Source: Oceanicaulis sp. BBD 1991-10 (GTDB taxonomy: Bacteria > Pseudomonadota > Alphaproteobacteria > Caulobacterales > Maricaulaceae). Taken from it: a DNA stretch of 64,000 nt. The stretch is taken from positions 26,381 through 90,380 of the forward strand of contig LYSW01000012.1 in assembly GCA_001657295.1 (NCBI GenBank). The letters run 5' to 3'. Below are positions 7,128 to 16,496 of this stretch, one piece after another. The translations under genes were made by a program, and so were the position numbers. Numbering within the stretch: the first letter of the stretch is position 1; each line of letters begins with the position of its first letter. The notes beneath the pieces were generated by a model. That model saw only the letters and a program-made list of their open reading frames with translations. It made no database searches and was not told the origin of the DNA.

Positions 7128-8830
7128 CGCGCCGGGGCGGTCAGGCCGGAGCCGTCAAGCGTGTAAAATGTCAGCGATAAATCATCGCCCTTCACCGAGT
7201 TGTAGCCGTTCATGCGGGCCAGCGCGGTGAGTTCGGCGCCGGCGGCGCTGGTCACGGCGAGAAAGGCCTCCTGCTCCGCCGCATCGACGATGGCGAGGCC
7301 GCACGCGCGGTGCTCCAGCAGGAATTCCGCGGCATCGGTTCCGCTATGGGCGAGCCAGGTGGCGGTGCCCAGATTAAAGGCGTTGGACGGCTCGCGATAA
7401 CCCGCGATTGTGCGATGCTGCACTTCGCAGCCTTCAAAGCTGTTGGCGATCTGGGCGACGCGGTGGGAGCTCCACAAAGGATCGATCGCCGGGATCGCGA
7501 CGGCGAAGGCGCAGGCGTACAGCGCCGCCGCCGACACGCCGACGCCTAAGAGGCGCTTCAGGCTGGGCCGCAGCAAAAGCGCCAGGATCGCGACCGCCGC
7601 CACTGCGCCGAAGCCGATCGTGATCCACGCGGCGAGGTCCGGTTCCCGGCCCAGCTCGCGATTGGCGATCACCGGAGCGGCGGACAAAACCAGCGCGACC
7701 ATGATGGCCACTGCGCCCAGCGCCCAATGGGCCGCGCGCTGCCAGAGCCCGCTCAGCAAGGACTGGGCGTTCACCAGCCCGAAACCGATCAGCATCGCCA
7801 TCGCCGGAAAGGCGGGCAGGGTGTAGTGCGGCAGCTTGGTCGCGACGAATTCAAACACGATATAGACCGGGATGATCCAGCTGATCAGGAATTTGATCCG
7901 GTCATCGCTTCGGTGCGCCCAGGCCGCCAACACGCCCAGCGCCAGCAGCGCCACGCCCGGCCACAGCGTCACCGCCGTCAAACCGATATGAAAACCGAGC
8001 GGGCCGGAGTGCGCCTCCTGCGCCTCGCCGACCTTGTCCAGCATGGAATGGCCGACCGCCTCGTAATAAAACGCCCAGTCGGTCTCCAGATTGATGGCGA
8101 TGAACCAGGGCCCGAAGATCAACAGCGCGAGCGGGACGCCGAATTCAGGGCGCAGCTTGAGCAATAGCTTGGGATCGCGCTTCCAGGCCGTGAAGGCGAT
8201 CGCGGTCAGCGCGGTGACCATGAAGAAGATCGGCCCCTTCACCAACAGCGTGAGCCCGATCGCCCCCCACATCACCGCCGGCCAGCCGATGAATTTGGGC
8301 CGCGCCTCCTTGACCTGGAGCATCAAAACCATGAGCGAGGCCTGGGCGATCATCCCGAAACCCAGCAGGATCGCGTCGGTTTTCGCCGTGCGCGCCTCCA
8401 CCGACAAGGTCAGGCAGATCGCCAGCACGATCCCGGCGGCGAGGCCCACGGGCGGGCTGAAAAAGCGCGCGCCCATCCACGCGGTGATCGCCACGGCCAG
8501 AAGCGCGAACAAAAATCCCGGCAGGCGGTGGGCGCCGATCGGCGCGTCCGCGCCGCCAAATGGCGCGGCGGCCACCGTCTGCAGCCAGTAGGAGCCGGCC
8601 GGCTGCTTGTGCCGGTCATACTCCTGGAAATTGATATTGAGATAGTCGCCCGATTCCATCATCTGGCGGGCCGCCTGGGCGTAGCGGGACTCGTCGCGGT
8701 CCATGGGCGGCACGGAGAAGATGCCGGTCGACAGCGTCACCGCGGCCAGAAGCATCAGCACGATCCAGGCCGGCCGGGTCAGGCCGCCCGTCGGCGAGCT
8801 TTCGGTGATGCGCTGAAGGAATGCGTCCAT
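7124..8830 (-). CDS. ArnT/PMT-type glycosyltransferase (GT39)
   Basis: The product has 568 residues and multiple hydrophobic segments through about residue 440, then a soluble C-terminal part. Such enzymes move a sugar from a polyprenyl-phosphate carrier onto an acceptor outside the inner membrane. The first periplasmic loop has PPMDRDESRY, with the acidic D46-E47 pair expected in the ArnT/PMT_2 family, and the following segment (QEYDRHKQPAGSYWL) is also family-typical. It begins 6 bases after the stop of the GT2 gene upstream, which probably supplies its lipid-linked donor. The acceptor is unknown: lipid A, a glycan or a protein. Confidence 0.85.
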   Translation of the reverse strand: MDAFLQRITESSPTGGLTRPAWIVLMLLAAVTLSTGIFSVPPMDRDESRYAQAARQMMESGDYLNINFQEYDRHKQPAGSYWLQTVAAAPFGGADAPIGAHRLPGFLFALLAVAITAWMGARFFSPPVGLAAGIVLAICLTLSVEARTAKTDAILLGFGMIAQASLMVLMLQVKEARPKFIGWPAVMWGAIGLTLLVKGPIFFMVTALTAIAFTAWKRDPKLLLKLRPEFGVPLALLIFGPWFIAINLETDWAFYYEAVGHSMLDKVGEAQEAHSGPLGFHIGLTAVTLWPGVALLALGVLAAWAHRSDDRIKFLISWIIPVYIVFEFVATKLPHYTLPAFPAMAMLIGFGLVNAQSLLSGLWQRAAHWALGAVAIMVALVLSAAPVIANRELGREPDLAAWITIGFGAVAAVAILALLLRPSLKRLLGVGVSAAALYACAFAVAIPAIDPLWSSHRVAQIANSFEGCEVQHRTIAGYREPSNAFNLGTATWLAHSGTDAAEFLLEHRACGLAIVDAAEQEAFLAVTSAAGAELTALARMNGYNSVKGDDLSLTFYTLDGSGLTAPAR

Positions 8831-8836
8831 GTCCGC

Positions 8837-9595
8837 TCAGCTCCGCTCGGGCCGGCGCAGCAATTCCGGGCCCGGCGTATGGGTGCGCCGCATGAGCCAG
8901 ATCACGCCGAGAAGATCAAACAGGCCCGCCGCCGCCCGGCCCAGATTGGTGTATTTGGATTGTCCGGCCGCCCTTGCCCGGTTGACCACGGGCACGTTGA
9001 CGATCTCATAGCCCAGATGCCGCGTCAGCGCCGGCAGATAGCGGTGCAGCGCGTCAAAAAACGGCATCGCCAGAAACACGTCGCGCACGATCAGCTTCAG
9101 GCCGCAGGCGGTGTCCGGGCAATCATCGTTGAGCAGGCTGCGGCGCAGGCCATTGGCCAGGCGAGACGCGAATTTGCGATTGGCGCCGTCGGTCCGGTTG
9201 GTCCGATTGCCCGCAACCAGCCCCACCTCGCCGACCGTGGACAGGTCCACCGCCTTGGCCATGTCGACGACCGAGCGCGGATCATCCTGACCGTCTCCAT
9301 CCATGGTCGCGGCCCAGATCGCGCGGGCGTGCAGCATGCCGGTGCGCAGCGCCGCGCTCTTGCCGGAGCGTTGCCGGTGGCGCACCACGCGCACGCGCCG
9401 ATCTTCGCCGGCCAGCTCGGACAACGCGCCGGCGGTGTCGTCCGCGCTGCCGTCGTCAATCACGATGATTTCAAAGCTGGAGAACGCCTCGTCGAACACG
9501 CTGATCGCCTCGCGCACCACAGCCACGATGCTCTCCGCCTCATTATAGGCCGGGATCACAACGGAGATGTCTGGGGCGATGTCGGTCGCGGCCAT
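8837..9595 (-). CDS. Polyprenyl-phosphate sugar synthase (GT2, DPM1/ArnC-like)
   Basis: A 252-residue soluble GT2 enzyme without C-terminal membrane segments. The N-terminus SVVIPAYNEAE, the IDDGS motif (D47, D48) and the metal-binding D99-x-D101 (MDGDGQDD) are those of dolichol/undecaprenyl-phosphate glycosyltransferases. It probably transfers a sugar from a nucleotide donor to undecaprenyl phosphate on the cytoplasmic side. The next gene, 6 bases downstream, is a GT39 enzyme that uses such donors, so the two form a synthase/transferase pair. Sugar identity is not readable. Confidence 0.85.
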   Translation of the reverse strand: MAATDIAPDISVVIPAYNEAESIVAVVREAISVFDEAFSSFEIIVIDDGSADDTAGALSELAGEDRRVRVVRHRQRSGKSAALRTGMLHARAIWAATMDGDGQDDPRSVVDMAKAVDLSTVGEVGLVAGNRTNRTDGANRKFASRLANGLRRSLLNDDCPDTACGLKLIVRDVFLAMPFFDALHRYLPALTRHLGYEIVNVPVVNRARAAGQSKYTNLGRAAAGLFDLLGVIWLMRRTHTPGPELLRRPERS

Positions 9596-9679
9596 GGCTT
9601 GGGTCCGGGGTCAGCTCGGACGTCTGTTAGCGCGAAGCGCGGCCTGCGGGCAATGATCGAGCGCGGCGAGGCGCGCCGA

Positions 9680-10786
9680 TCACGCCGGGCGCCGGCGATT
9701 GGCGGCGAAGGCGCGCCGCAGGACCGGCAGCAGGCGGGCGTCCTCGCTGGCCGTCATCGCGCCCTCGCGGGCTTCATAGACCGACCAGCCGCTGGTCCAG
9801 CGAAAGGCCGCCCAATTCGCCCCCGCCGCCTCCCAGCGCGCAATCCGGCGGGCCAGATAGGCGTCCGGCCCGGGCGCATGGCGCACGGCGCCGAATTCCA
9901 GCACCGCCCAGTCCCCGGTCAACGCATCATAGGCGTCCAGGCCGGCATCGCGATCCGCCAGAGCGACGCCCTGCCCCGGCGCCTGATGGGTATAGGCCCA
10001 AGGCTCATAGGAATGCAGCACCAAGACCGCGTCTTCGCCGACCGCGGCGCGCAGGTCCGCCGCCGCTTCCCGACGGGCCCATCGATCGGGGCTCAACAGG
10101 AGCGGCGTGTCCGCATCCAGCGCGTCACCGCGCACCCGGTCGAGGATTTGGCGCGCTAGAGACAGGCTGGCTTGGGGCCGCCCCAGATCGGCGGCGTTGG
10201 GCTCTTCAACCGCGACGATCCCCGCCAGCGCCGGATGGCCGCCGAAATGAGCGAAGGTCTCGGCCACCATGTCCGCCCAGGCGGCCTGTTTCTCCCGATC
10301 CGACCATAGGCTGGAATCATAGAGCTCAGCCGGATACCAGTCCTCGCCCGGATGAAAGGCGAAGGCGCTGCGCCCTGGTCCGGACCGGCAGCATAACGTG
10401 GTGAACAACCCGCGCGCGCGGCATCGGTCGAGCCAGTCGCCGATATGATCCCGCACCTGTCCATCCAGCGCAAAGCCGCCGCGCTCCGCATATAATCCGG
10501 GGCCCGACCAGCTGGCGAGATTGCCGCCGGCCTCCGCCAGCCGGTCAAGCGCCTGGTCCGTGATCGGAGGTCCGATCAAGTCGGAGCCGAGAAACTGCGG
10601 ACCGTCCAAGGCCGGATAGACCCGGCGCACCGCGAACACCGCGCCGCGAAGATGCGGTCCCGTCGACCGGTCCCACAAGGCGCGCTTTCCCGAACTCAGG
10701 CGAAGACCTGCGGGGGCGAATGCGCTTGCGGCGGCGCTCGCGCCCAGGGCGAGCGCCGCGCGCCGGCTGAGCCCGGACCGGCTCAC
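9680..10786 (-). CDS. Tat-exported glycoside hydrolase of the GH5-like clan
   Basis: From a GTG start at 10786, the product has 368 residues. The N-terminus contains S-R8-R9-A-A-L followed by a hydrophobic stretch, a plausible twin-arginine signal. The body looks like a (beta/alpha)8 glycosidase: a candidate acid/base lies in AVEEPN (E194/E195, replacing the usual NEP) and the nucleophile in LEFGA (E297). The GTG overlaps the stop of the upstream acyltransferase gene by 4 bases (GTGA), so the two are coupled. Placement in a glycan locus suggests it trims or recycles the polysaccharide made here. The GH5 assignment is by pattern, not alignment. Confidence 0.7.
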   Translation of the reverse strand: MSRSGLSRRAALALGASAAASAFAPAGLRLSSGKRALWDRSTGPHLRGAVFAVRRVYPALDGPQFLGSDLIGPPITDQALDRLAEAGGNLASWSGPGLYAERGGFALDGQVRDHIGDWLDRCRARGLFTTLCCRSGPGRSAFAFHPGEDWYPAELYDSSLWSDREKQAAWADMVAETFAHFGGHPALAGIVAVEEPNAADLGRPQASLSLARQILDRVRGDALDADTPLLLSPDRWARREAAADLRAAVGEDAVLVLHSYEPWAYTHQAPGQGVALADRDAGLDAYDALTGDWAVLEFGAVRHAPGPDAYLARRIARWEAAGANWAAFRWTSGWSVYEAREGAMTASEDARLLPVLRRAFAANRRRPA

Positions 10787-11871
10787 GCGGCGCGAAAACC
10801 GGCGATCAGATCGATGCGCCGGAACGCCTTGCCGGGCAGGCGCGAAACCGGCCCCAGCGGAAGCCCGGCCGCCCGCGTCTCCAAAGCGCTCGCGGCGCGG
10901 CGCAAGATCGCGGCGGGTCCGCCCAGGGCGACATAGCCGCGCGTCAGCGGAATCTGCCAGGAACCCAGCGCGGATTTGTAGCGGTATTCGCCGGGGCCCA
11001 GATGCACTTCGCCGACCCCGAGCTCGCACAACGCCTCGAGCAAATGATCCAGCAGCGCATTGCCCGGCGCCAGCCTGGCCAGGCCCGCGTCATAGGCCGG
11101 GAACCAGTAATGCAGCGCCCGATCACCCAAAATGCCGAAATGAATGGCGGCGAGCCGGCCGTCCACCTCCAGGCTGGACACAAGGCCGCGCACGCCGGCG
11201 GCGCCGTCAAGGGCGCATAATTCCTCGACCAGGTCTTTCGTCCAACCTTTTGAAAAGACGTCGAAATGTCCGGTCGCCTGATATTGCGCCGACTTCCAGG
11301 CGAACATCTGTTCGAGCGTTTCAGGCCTCTGGTCATCAGGGGTGAAACGCACATGGTGGCCGGCTTCGGTGAGCTTGCGCCGGGCGGCGAATATCGTGCG
11401 GAAGGTGTTTCCGCCGATCTTCTTCTGCCGCGCCTTGAAGGCGTCGAGCCCGTCGGTGAGATCGACGACCCAGGAACCGTCGCGATAATCCCCGTGGCGG
11501 CCGATATCGCCGCGATCTCCCGTCCAGCCGAAAAAGTCGAACACCTGCAGACCGGCGGCGCGCAGCACGGCCTCCAGATCAACCGGCGCGGCCGGATCAG
11601 CGATCACGCCATGATGATCGCCCAGCGGCCCGGCCAGCGGGCGGGCATGCCCGATGCTGTCGAGCTGTAGCGGCAGGAAGAGGTCCGGCGCGCCGTCCCG
11701 GGAGCGCACGACGACCCGCACATCCCGGCGCACAGAAGCGACGGCGTCGAAAAATCCCAGCGCGAAATACGGACTCGCCAGGTTGGCGTCAGCCGCCTGG
11801 AACGCCATCCAGGCCTCCCGTTCGGCGCGGGACAACGCCTCAGGGCGTTTCAGTTCGACATGGACCGTCAT
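10783..11871 (-). CDS. FemAB/CelD-like GNAT-fold acyltransferase
   Basis: The product has 362 residues from the ATG at 11871, preceded by AAGGAGA; the frame stays open 48 codons further but that segment lacks family features. The C-terminal half (FKARQKKIGGN near residue 160, then a long RKLTEAGHHVRF segment and the closing LGPGEYRYKSALG) matches the BioF2-like/CelD-BcsL acetyltransferase pattern found in exopolysaccharide loci, where these proteins are thought to add acyl groups to sugars. It is the first gene of the leftward arm and diverges from the flippase gene across 142 bases. The real substrate is not known. Confidence 0.75.
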   Translation of the reverse strand: MTVHVELKRPEALSRAEREAWMAFQAADANLASPYFALGFFDAVASVRRDVRVVVRSRDGAPDLFLPLQLDSIGHARPLAGPLGDHHGVIADPAAPVDLEAVLRAAGLQVFDFFGWTGDRGDIGRHGDYRDGSWVVDLTDGLDAFKARQKKIGGNTFRTIFAARRKLTEAGHHVRFTPDDQRPETLEQMFAWKSAQYQATGHFDVFSKGWTKDLVEELCALDGAAGVRGLVSSLEVDGRLAAIHFGILGDRALHYWFPAYDAGLARLAPGNALLDHLLEALCELGVGEVHLGPGEYRYKSALGSWQIPLTRGYVALGGPAAILRRAASALETRAAGLPLGPVSRLPGKAFRRIDLIAGFRAA

Positions 11872-12013
11872 CTGATCCTGTCTCCTTCTGGGTCGAAACA
11901 CTGATAAATCAAAGGCGTTAAAGCGGTCTTCAGGGCTTTTCTGCATGATCCGTTCCGCCTGCGCGCCCGGCCCGAGCCTTGCACGCGGCTTACGAGTTGA
12001 GTCCGGACGCCCC

Positions 12014-13465
12014 ATGCTGAACCGCCATCTGATCGCCTATTTGCCGGTCTATCTCGCCCAGGCCCTTGTCGGCTTCGGGTCGGTGGCGGTGTTCACGCGC
12101 ATCCTCTCGCCGGACGAATATGGCCGCTATGTTCTGATCCTGGCGGGCGCGTCGCTGGCGGCCACGCTGGTCTTCACCTGGCTGGACGCGGCGGTGGCGC
12201 GCCACCATGCGCGCTCGGACGCGCGCGGCTGGCTGCCCGGGCATTTGTGGACCGCCTGGCGTCTCTTCGGCGGTCTCGCGCTGTGCGCCGGTCTGGCCGC
12301 GAGCCTGGCGATCTGGCTGGTCCCGATGACCGGCGAATTGAAGCTGGCGATCAGCTTCGCCATCGCATCGACCATCATCCGATCCGGGTTGTCCGTCGCG
12401 CTGGAGACCCGCCGTGCGGCCGGGCAATCCTGGCGCTACAGCCTTATTGAGACCTTCACGCTGTCCGGAGGCTTCGCCCTGGGCATCGTATTCATTCTCG
12501 CCGGCGGCCTGGGCGCGGCCGGGCCGTTCGCCGGCCTGGCGCTGGCGTCGGTGATCGCGCTGGCGATTGATGCGCCGATTTTATTGAGCAAGGCGAAACG
12601 CGACCGCGCCGACGCCACGCGCGCCATGGCCTTCTTCGCCTATGGCGCGCCGGTCGCCGTCTCATTGATCTTCGAACACTTGCTTTCGGTCGGCGATCGC
12701 TTCGTGATCGCGGCCTTTCTGGGCGAAGCCGCCACCGGCGCCTACGCCGCCGGCTACGGCGTCGCGGACCGCTCCCTTTCGATCATCTTTTTATGGCTCG
12801 GCGCCGCCACCGGCCCGCTGATGATCAAAGCGCTGGAACATCATGGTCGCGCCGCGGCTCAAGACGTCGGGCGCAAGACCGCAGGATTGATGGCGCTGAT
12901 CGGTTTTCCGGCGGCGGCGGGCCTCGCCCTGGTGGCGGAACCGGCGGCCCGGGTATTGATCGGGCCTGAAATCGCGCTCGCCGCAGCCAGCGTCATGCCT
13001 TTCATCGCCGTCTCCGGGCTGATGAACGGGATCATGACCCATTATTTCCATGAAGCCTTCGTGCTGGGCCGCCGCCCCAAGGTCATGGCCGGGGTGATGC
13101 TCGTCGCGGCTGCGGCCAATCTGGCCTTGAACCTGATCCTGATCCCGCGCCTGGGCATCACCGGGGCGGCGCTGTCGACCATGCTCGCCTATGGCGCGGC
13201 GCTGGTCGCCTGCGTCCTGATCGGACGGCGCATCTTCGTCCTGCCGGTGCCCCTCGGGGACTGGGCGCGCGCAGCGATCGCGACCGCCGCCATGGCCCTC
13301 GCCATCCTGGCGCTGCCGCAATTGGATCTCGCGCTCGCCGAACTGGCCTTGACCGTGACCACCGGCGCTTTGGTCTACGGCGCCCTCGCACTGGCGTTGA
13401 ATATTGCAGGCTGCCGCGCCTTCATCGGCCAGCTGCGCCTCAGCTTGATGGAGGCGCGCGCATGA
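12014..13465 (+). CDS. Polysaccharide flippase (Wzx/MATE-like)
   Basis: A 483-residue membrane protein with about 12-14 hydrophobic segments. The N-terminus HLIAYLPVYLAQALVGFGS and the TRILSPDEYGRY loop are typical of oligosaccharide flippases that move undecaprenyl-linked units across the inner membrane. I chose the ATG at 12014 because the family start follows immediately; the frame also opens at 11945. It heads the rightward arm of the glycan locus, and its last codons overlap the next gene by 4 bases (ATGA). Confidence 0.85.
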   Translation: MLNRHLIAYLPVYLAQALVGFGSVAVFTRILSPDEYGRYVLILAGASLAATLVFTWLDAAVARHHARSDARGWLPGHLWTAWRLFGGLALCAGLAASLAIWLVPMTGELKLAISFAIASTIIRSGLSVALETRRAAGQSWRYSLIETFTLSGGFALGIVFILAGGLGAAGPFAGLALASVIALAIDAPILLSKAKRDRADATRAMAFFAYGAPVAVSLIFEHLLSVGDRFVIAAFLGEAATGAYAAGYGVADRSLSIIFLWLGAATGPLMIKALEHHGRAAAQDVGRKTAGLMALIGFPAAAGLALVAEPAARVLIGPEIALAAASVMPFIAVSGLMNGIMTHYFHEAFVLGRRPKVMAGVMLVAAAANLALNLILIPRLGITGAALSTMLAYGAALVACVLIGRRIFVLPVPLGDWARAAIATAAMALAILALPQLDLALAELALTVTTGALVYGALALALNIAGCRAFIGQLRLSLMEARA

Positions 13466-14389
13466 CCCAGTCAGCGACCCGGCGCCTGGACAATGCGGCC
13501 GCCAAATCGAGCGCGGCGCCGCGCATGTCCGTCCTGATCCCGTTTCATCGCGACGACCCGTGCGCCTTGATTCAGGCCTTGAGCGAAACCGGGCTGGGTC
13601 AGGTTGAGGTCATCGCCTTTGATGACGGCGCGCCGGACACGGCGCTGAACGCGGCGGTCGCGGCGGCTGTCGAGCGCGCGGCGATCCCCGTCAGCCTGGT
13701 CACATCCAGGATCAATCGTGGCCGTTCGGGCGCTCGAAACCGCCTCGCCCAGGCCGCGCGCGGCGGCTGGCTGCTCTTCCTGGATGCGGATATGGAGATC
13801 GATCCTGATTTCCTGACCACATGGATCACCCATGTGGAAACCAGCGCGGCGGACGCCCTGTTCGGCGGCTTCACGCCGGGGGCGCCGACGCGGAAAACTG
13901 CGGTCCACGCCGCTCTGGCCGGCCGACGCTTCCGATGTGCGGCCGGCCGGCGAGCGTGAAAGAGTCGGGCCGACCGCATTTTGCTCGTCCAATCTGGCCG
14001 TGCGCGCGGACTGCTTCGCGGCGGCGCCCTTCGATGAAGCCTATTGCGGCTGGGGATGGGAGGATGTGGATTGGGCGCTGACCGCCGCTCAGCGCTTCAC
14101 CCTCGCCCATGTCGATAATCCAGTCCGCCATGGCGGACTGGAGACCGTCGACCGCCTGCTGGCGAAATTCGCGCAGTCCGGCCCCAATTTCGCGCGCCTG
14201 CTCGCCCGGCATCCCAGCTATGAGGACCGCCCCGGCGCGCGCCTGGCGCGGACCGTGAAAAGACACCACGCGGGATGGCTGGCGAAGCTCGCCGGCGGTC
14301 TGGCTGCACGCATCCGCTATTTGCCGATCCGGTGGCGCGTATTGGGCCTGAAGCTGTTTCGGGCCGGCGTCGCGGCGAAGGCTCTGTGA
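13462..14389 (+). pseudogene. Glycosyltransferase family 2 interrupted by a one-base frameshift
   Basis: The first 153 or so codons read as a GT2 enzyme: SVLIPFHRDD, IAFDDGAPDT, NRGRSGARNRLA and the FLDADMEIDPDF metal site. Frame 1 then stops at 13957-13959. The expected C-terminal part (CSSNLAVRADCF, GWGWEDVDWAL, a glyco_transf_7C signature) continues in the next frame to 14389. Dropping one G from the GGCCGGCC run at about 13918-13925 joins both halves into one family-like protein of about 308 residues. Either the gene is broken or the base is a sequencing or assembly error. It is coupled to its neighbours on both sides (ATGA with the flippase, a 1-base overlap with the deacetylase). Confidence 0.8.
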
Positions 14390-15153
14390 TGGGCGTTGAG
14401 GCTTACATCCCGTCCGGCGGCCTGATCGGCAAGCTGAAGCGTCAGGCGGTGCGCCGGCTGGCGAAGTCGCCTCTGGCGATCTCGCTGGAACGCACCCTGG
14501 TGAGCTTCAGCTTTGATGATTTTCCAAGGTCCGCCGCCATGGCGGGCGCGGACATTCTGGAACGCCATGGCTGGCGCGGCACGTTTTTCGCGGGCGGCGG
14601 TTTCGCCGGCGGCGAAAACCATCTCGGCAAGATGTTCGATATCGCGGACCTTAAGCGTCTTCATGGCGACGGCCACGAGATCGCCTGTCACACCTATTCC
14701 CATATCGACATCGCCAAGACGCCGATCACCGATGTCGAGGCCGAGATCGACCGCAATCGCGCCTTTCTGGACGCCTGCGGCTTTGATGCGCCATTCCAGA
14801 CCTTCGCCTATCCTTATGGCGAGGCGAGCCTCGCGGCCAAGCGCGCGCTGACCCGCCGCTTCAACGTGCTGCGCGGGGTCAGGCCCGGCATCAATCGCGG
14901 GATCGCAGACCGCGCCCTCCTGTTCGCCGTGCCCCTCGATGGCGGCGAGCGCGGCCTCCGGCGCGCCTTGCAATGGATCGAAAACGCCAGGCGCAATCCG
15001 GGCTGGCTGATCTTTTATGGCCATGACGTCCGCGAACAGCCGGGGCCGTGGGGCTGCACTCCGCAATTCCTCGAAACAGTATGCCTGGCGGTCGCGGACG
15101 CCGGTTTCGATGTGGACACGATCGCCGGCGCCTATGAAAGGCTGACCCGATGA
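14389..15153 (+). CDS. Polysaccharide deacetylase (CE4/NodB family)
   Basis: A 254-residue protein likely to remove N-acetyl groups from a cell-surface glycan. The catalytic motifs are visible: SFSFDDF (D43, D44) and the zinc-binding HTYSH (H101, H105), followed by the conserved FAYPYGE. No signal peptide is evident, so it may act on lipid-linked intermediates in the cytoplasm, or have an unrecognised export route. The start codon shares one base with the stop of the frameshifted GT2, and its own stop overlaps the next GT2 by 4 bases. Confidence 0.85.
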   Translation: MGVEAYIPSGGLIGKLKRQAVRRLAKSPLAISLERTLVSFSFDDFPRSAAMAGADILERHGWRGTFFAGGGFAGGENHLGKMFDIADLKRLHGDGHEIACHTYSHIDIAKTPITDVEAEIDRNRAFLDACGFDAPFQTFAYPYGEASLAAKRALTRRFNVLRGVRPGINRGIADRALLFAVPLDGGERGLRRALQWIENARRNPGWLIFYGHDVREQPGPWGCTPQFLETVCLAVADAGFDVDTIAGAYERLTR

Positions 15154-16085
15154 ACCTCGCGGTCCTGATCCCGACATTTCGCCGCAATGCCGGGCTGGAG
15201 AGGGCGCTCAACAGCGTGTTCGCTCAAGAGCTTCATCCCGATGAGATCATCATCTCGGACAATTCACCCGAAGCCGGCGCGCGTGATCTCGTTGATGCAA
15301 TGCGCCTCGGCGCGCCCTGCCCGCTGGTCTATGTCCATGCGTCCGTGCCTGGCGTCGCCAATGCCCGCAACGCCGGCTTCGCGGCCACCAAAGCGCAGCG
15401 CATCGCGCAGCTTGATGATGATGAGAGCGCGGCGCCGGATTGGCTGGCCTCGCTGGTCGCCATGTCGGACCAAACCGGCGCGGCCGTGGTATTCGGCCCG
15501 GTGCGGGCGGCGCGCGGCGAAAGCACGGCCGATGCCGTCGCGATGGCCTGGGCCGATCGGCTATACGCCCGCACGCCGGTCCTGGACGATGGATTGATCG
15601 ACGCGCCCTGGGGCTGCGGCAATTCGCTGATCGACCGGAGCGCATGCGCTCTGCCCGACCCGGTGTTCGACCTTCAGACCAATGATATCGGCGGCGAGGA
15701 TGATCTCTTATTCGCCGACATCGCCCGACGCGGCGGCCGCCTCGCCTGGGCGGGCGATGCGCTGGTCTACGAACATGTCGACCCGGCGCGGCTGACCCGC
15801 GCCGCCCTGTTCCGGCGCAGCTTCGCTTTCGGCCAGGGCCCCAGCCAGACCGCCGCCGATCAGAAACGCTGGCATGGCGTCGCGATGTGGATGGCCGTCG
15901 GCGCTCTGCAAGCCGCCGCTTTCGGACCTGCGGCCTGTTTGATGGACGCGGCCGGTCTGGGGCCGTCGCGCTTGCGCGCCCAGCTGCTTGATCGCGCCAG
16001 CCAGGGCGTCGGCAAGCTGGCCTGGCTGAACCGGTTTGCGCCGCGCCTTTACGGCGCCGCGCTCGCCAAGGCCGATCAGCCCTGA
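15150..16085 (+). CDS. Glycosyltransferase family 2
   Basis: A 311-residue cytoplasmic GT2 enzyme: LAVLIPTFRRN at the N-terminus, IIISDNSP, GVANARNAGF, and LDDDESA as the metal-binding acidic triad. The C-terminal region has a short hydrophobic stretch but no clear membrane anchor. It is the last gene of the rightward glycan arm and starts within the stop of the deacetylase gene (ATGA). Its 3' end overlaps the convergent rhodanese gene by 10 bases. Donor and acceptor are not known. Confidence 0.85.
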   Translation: MNLAVLIPTFRRNAGLERALNSVFAQELHPDEIIISDNSPEAGARDLVDAMRLGAPCPLVYVHASVPGVANARNAGFAATKAQRIAQLDDDESAAPDWLASLVAMSDQTGAAVVFGPVRAARGESTADAVAMAWADRLYARTPVLDDGLIDAPWGCGNSLIDRSACALPDPVFDLQTNDIGGEDDLLFADIARRGGRLAWAGDALVYEHVDPARLTRAALFRRSFAFGQGPSQTAADQKRWHGVAMWMAVGALQAAAFGPAACLMDAAGLGPSRLRAQLLDRASQGVGKLAWLNRFAPRLYGAALAKADQP

Positions 16086-16420
16086 AGATGCATTTGGCCG
16101 GTCGCCGGGTCGATGCGCCAATGGGGCAGGCCCGCCTCGATCCATTCGGTGATGCCGCCGGCCAGATGGGCGTCGACGTCCACGCCATCGGCCTGGCACG
16201 CCTCGATCGCGCGCGCGGACCGTCCGCCGGCTTTACAATGCAGAACAACCTTGCGCCCATGCCCGGTCGGCATGGCGGCAGGATCGAACGTGGACAACGG
16301 CATCAGCAAGGCTCCGGGAATGCGCGCTTCGTGATATTCGCCCGCTTCGCGCACGTCCACGAGGATGATTTCGCCTTTTTCCAGCGCCTCGGCGGTTTGT
16401 TGCACCGTCCAGTTTTCCAT
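16076..16420 (-). CDS. Single-domain rhodanese (sulfurtransferase)
   Basis: A 114-residue cytoplasmic rhodanese domain. The DVREAGEY entry motif and active-site loop C62-KAGGRS are intact, so it should carry persulfide sulfur on C62. It diverges from the persulfide-dioxygenase-like gene across only 76 bases, and the two kinds of protein commonly work together in sulfide oxidation. Its 3' end overlaps the glycosyltransferase gene on the other strand. Confidence 0.85.
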   Translation of the reverse strand: MENWTVQQTAEALEKGEIILVDVREAGEYHEARIPGALLMPLSTFDPAAMPTGHGRKVVLHCKAGGRSARAIEACQADGVDVDAHLAGGITEWIEAGLPHWRIDPATGQMHLQG

Positions 16421-16496
16421 TTATATGCTCCCGCGTTCGGTCTGCGCCGCGTTTGGCGCGCTGACCGTCATGTAAGGGCTCAATGAGACGAACACC

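Noticed and set aside
8528..10159. A 543-codon plus-strand frame across the GT39, GT2 and glycosidase genes.
   Set aside because: It runs antisense through three supported genes and has no protein features.
13918..13925. Programmed ribosomal frameshift in the GT2 gene.
   Set aside because: No slippery heptamer or downstream structure is evident; a one-base indel in a GC repeat is simpler.
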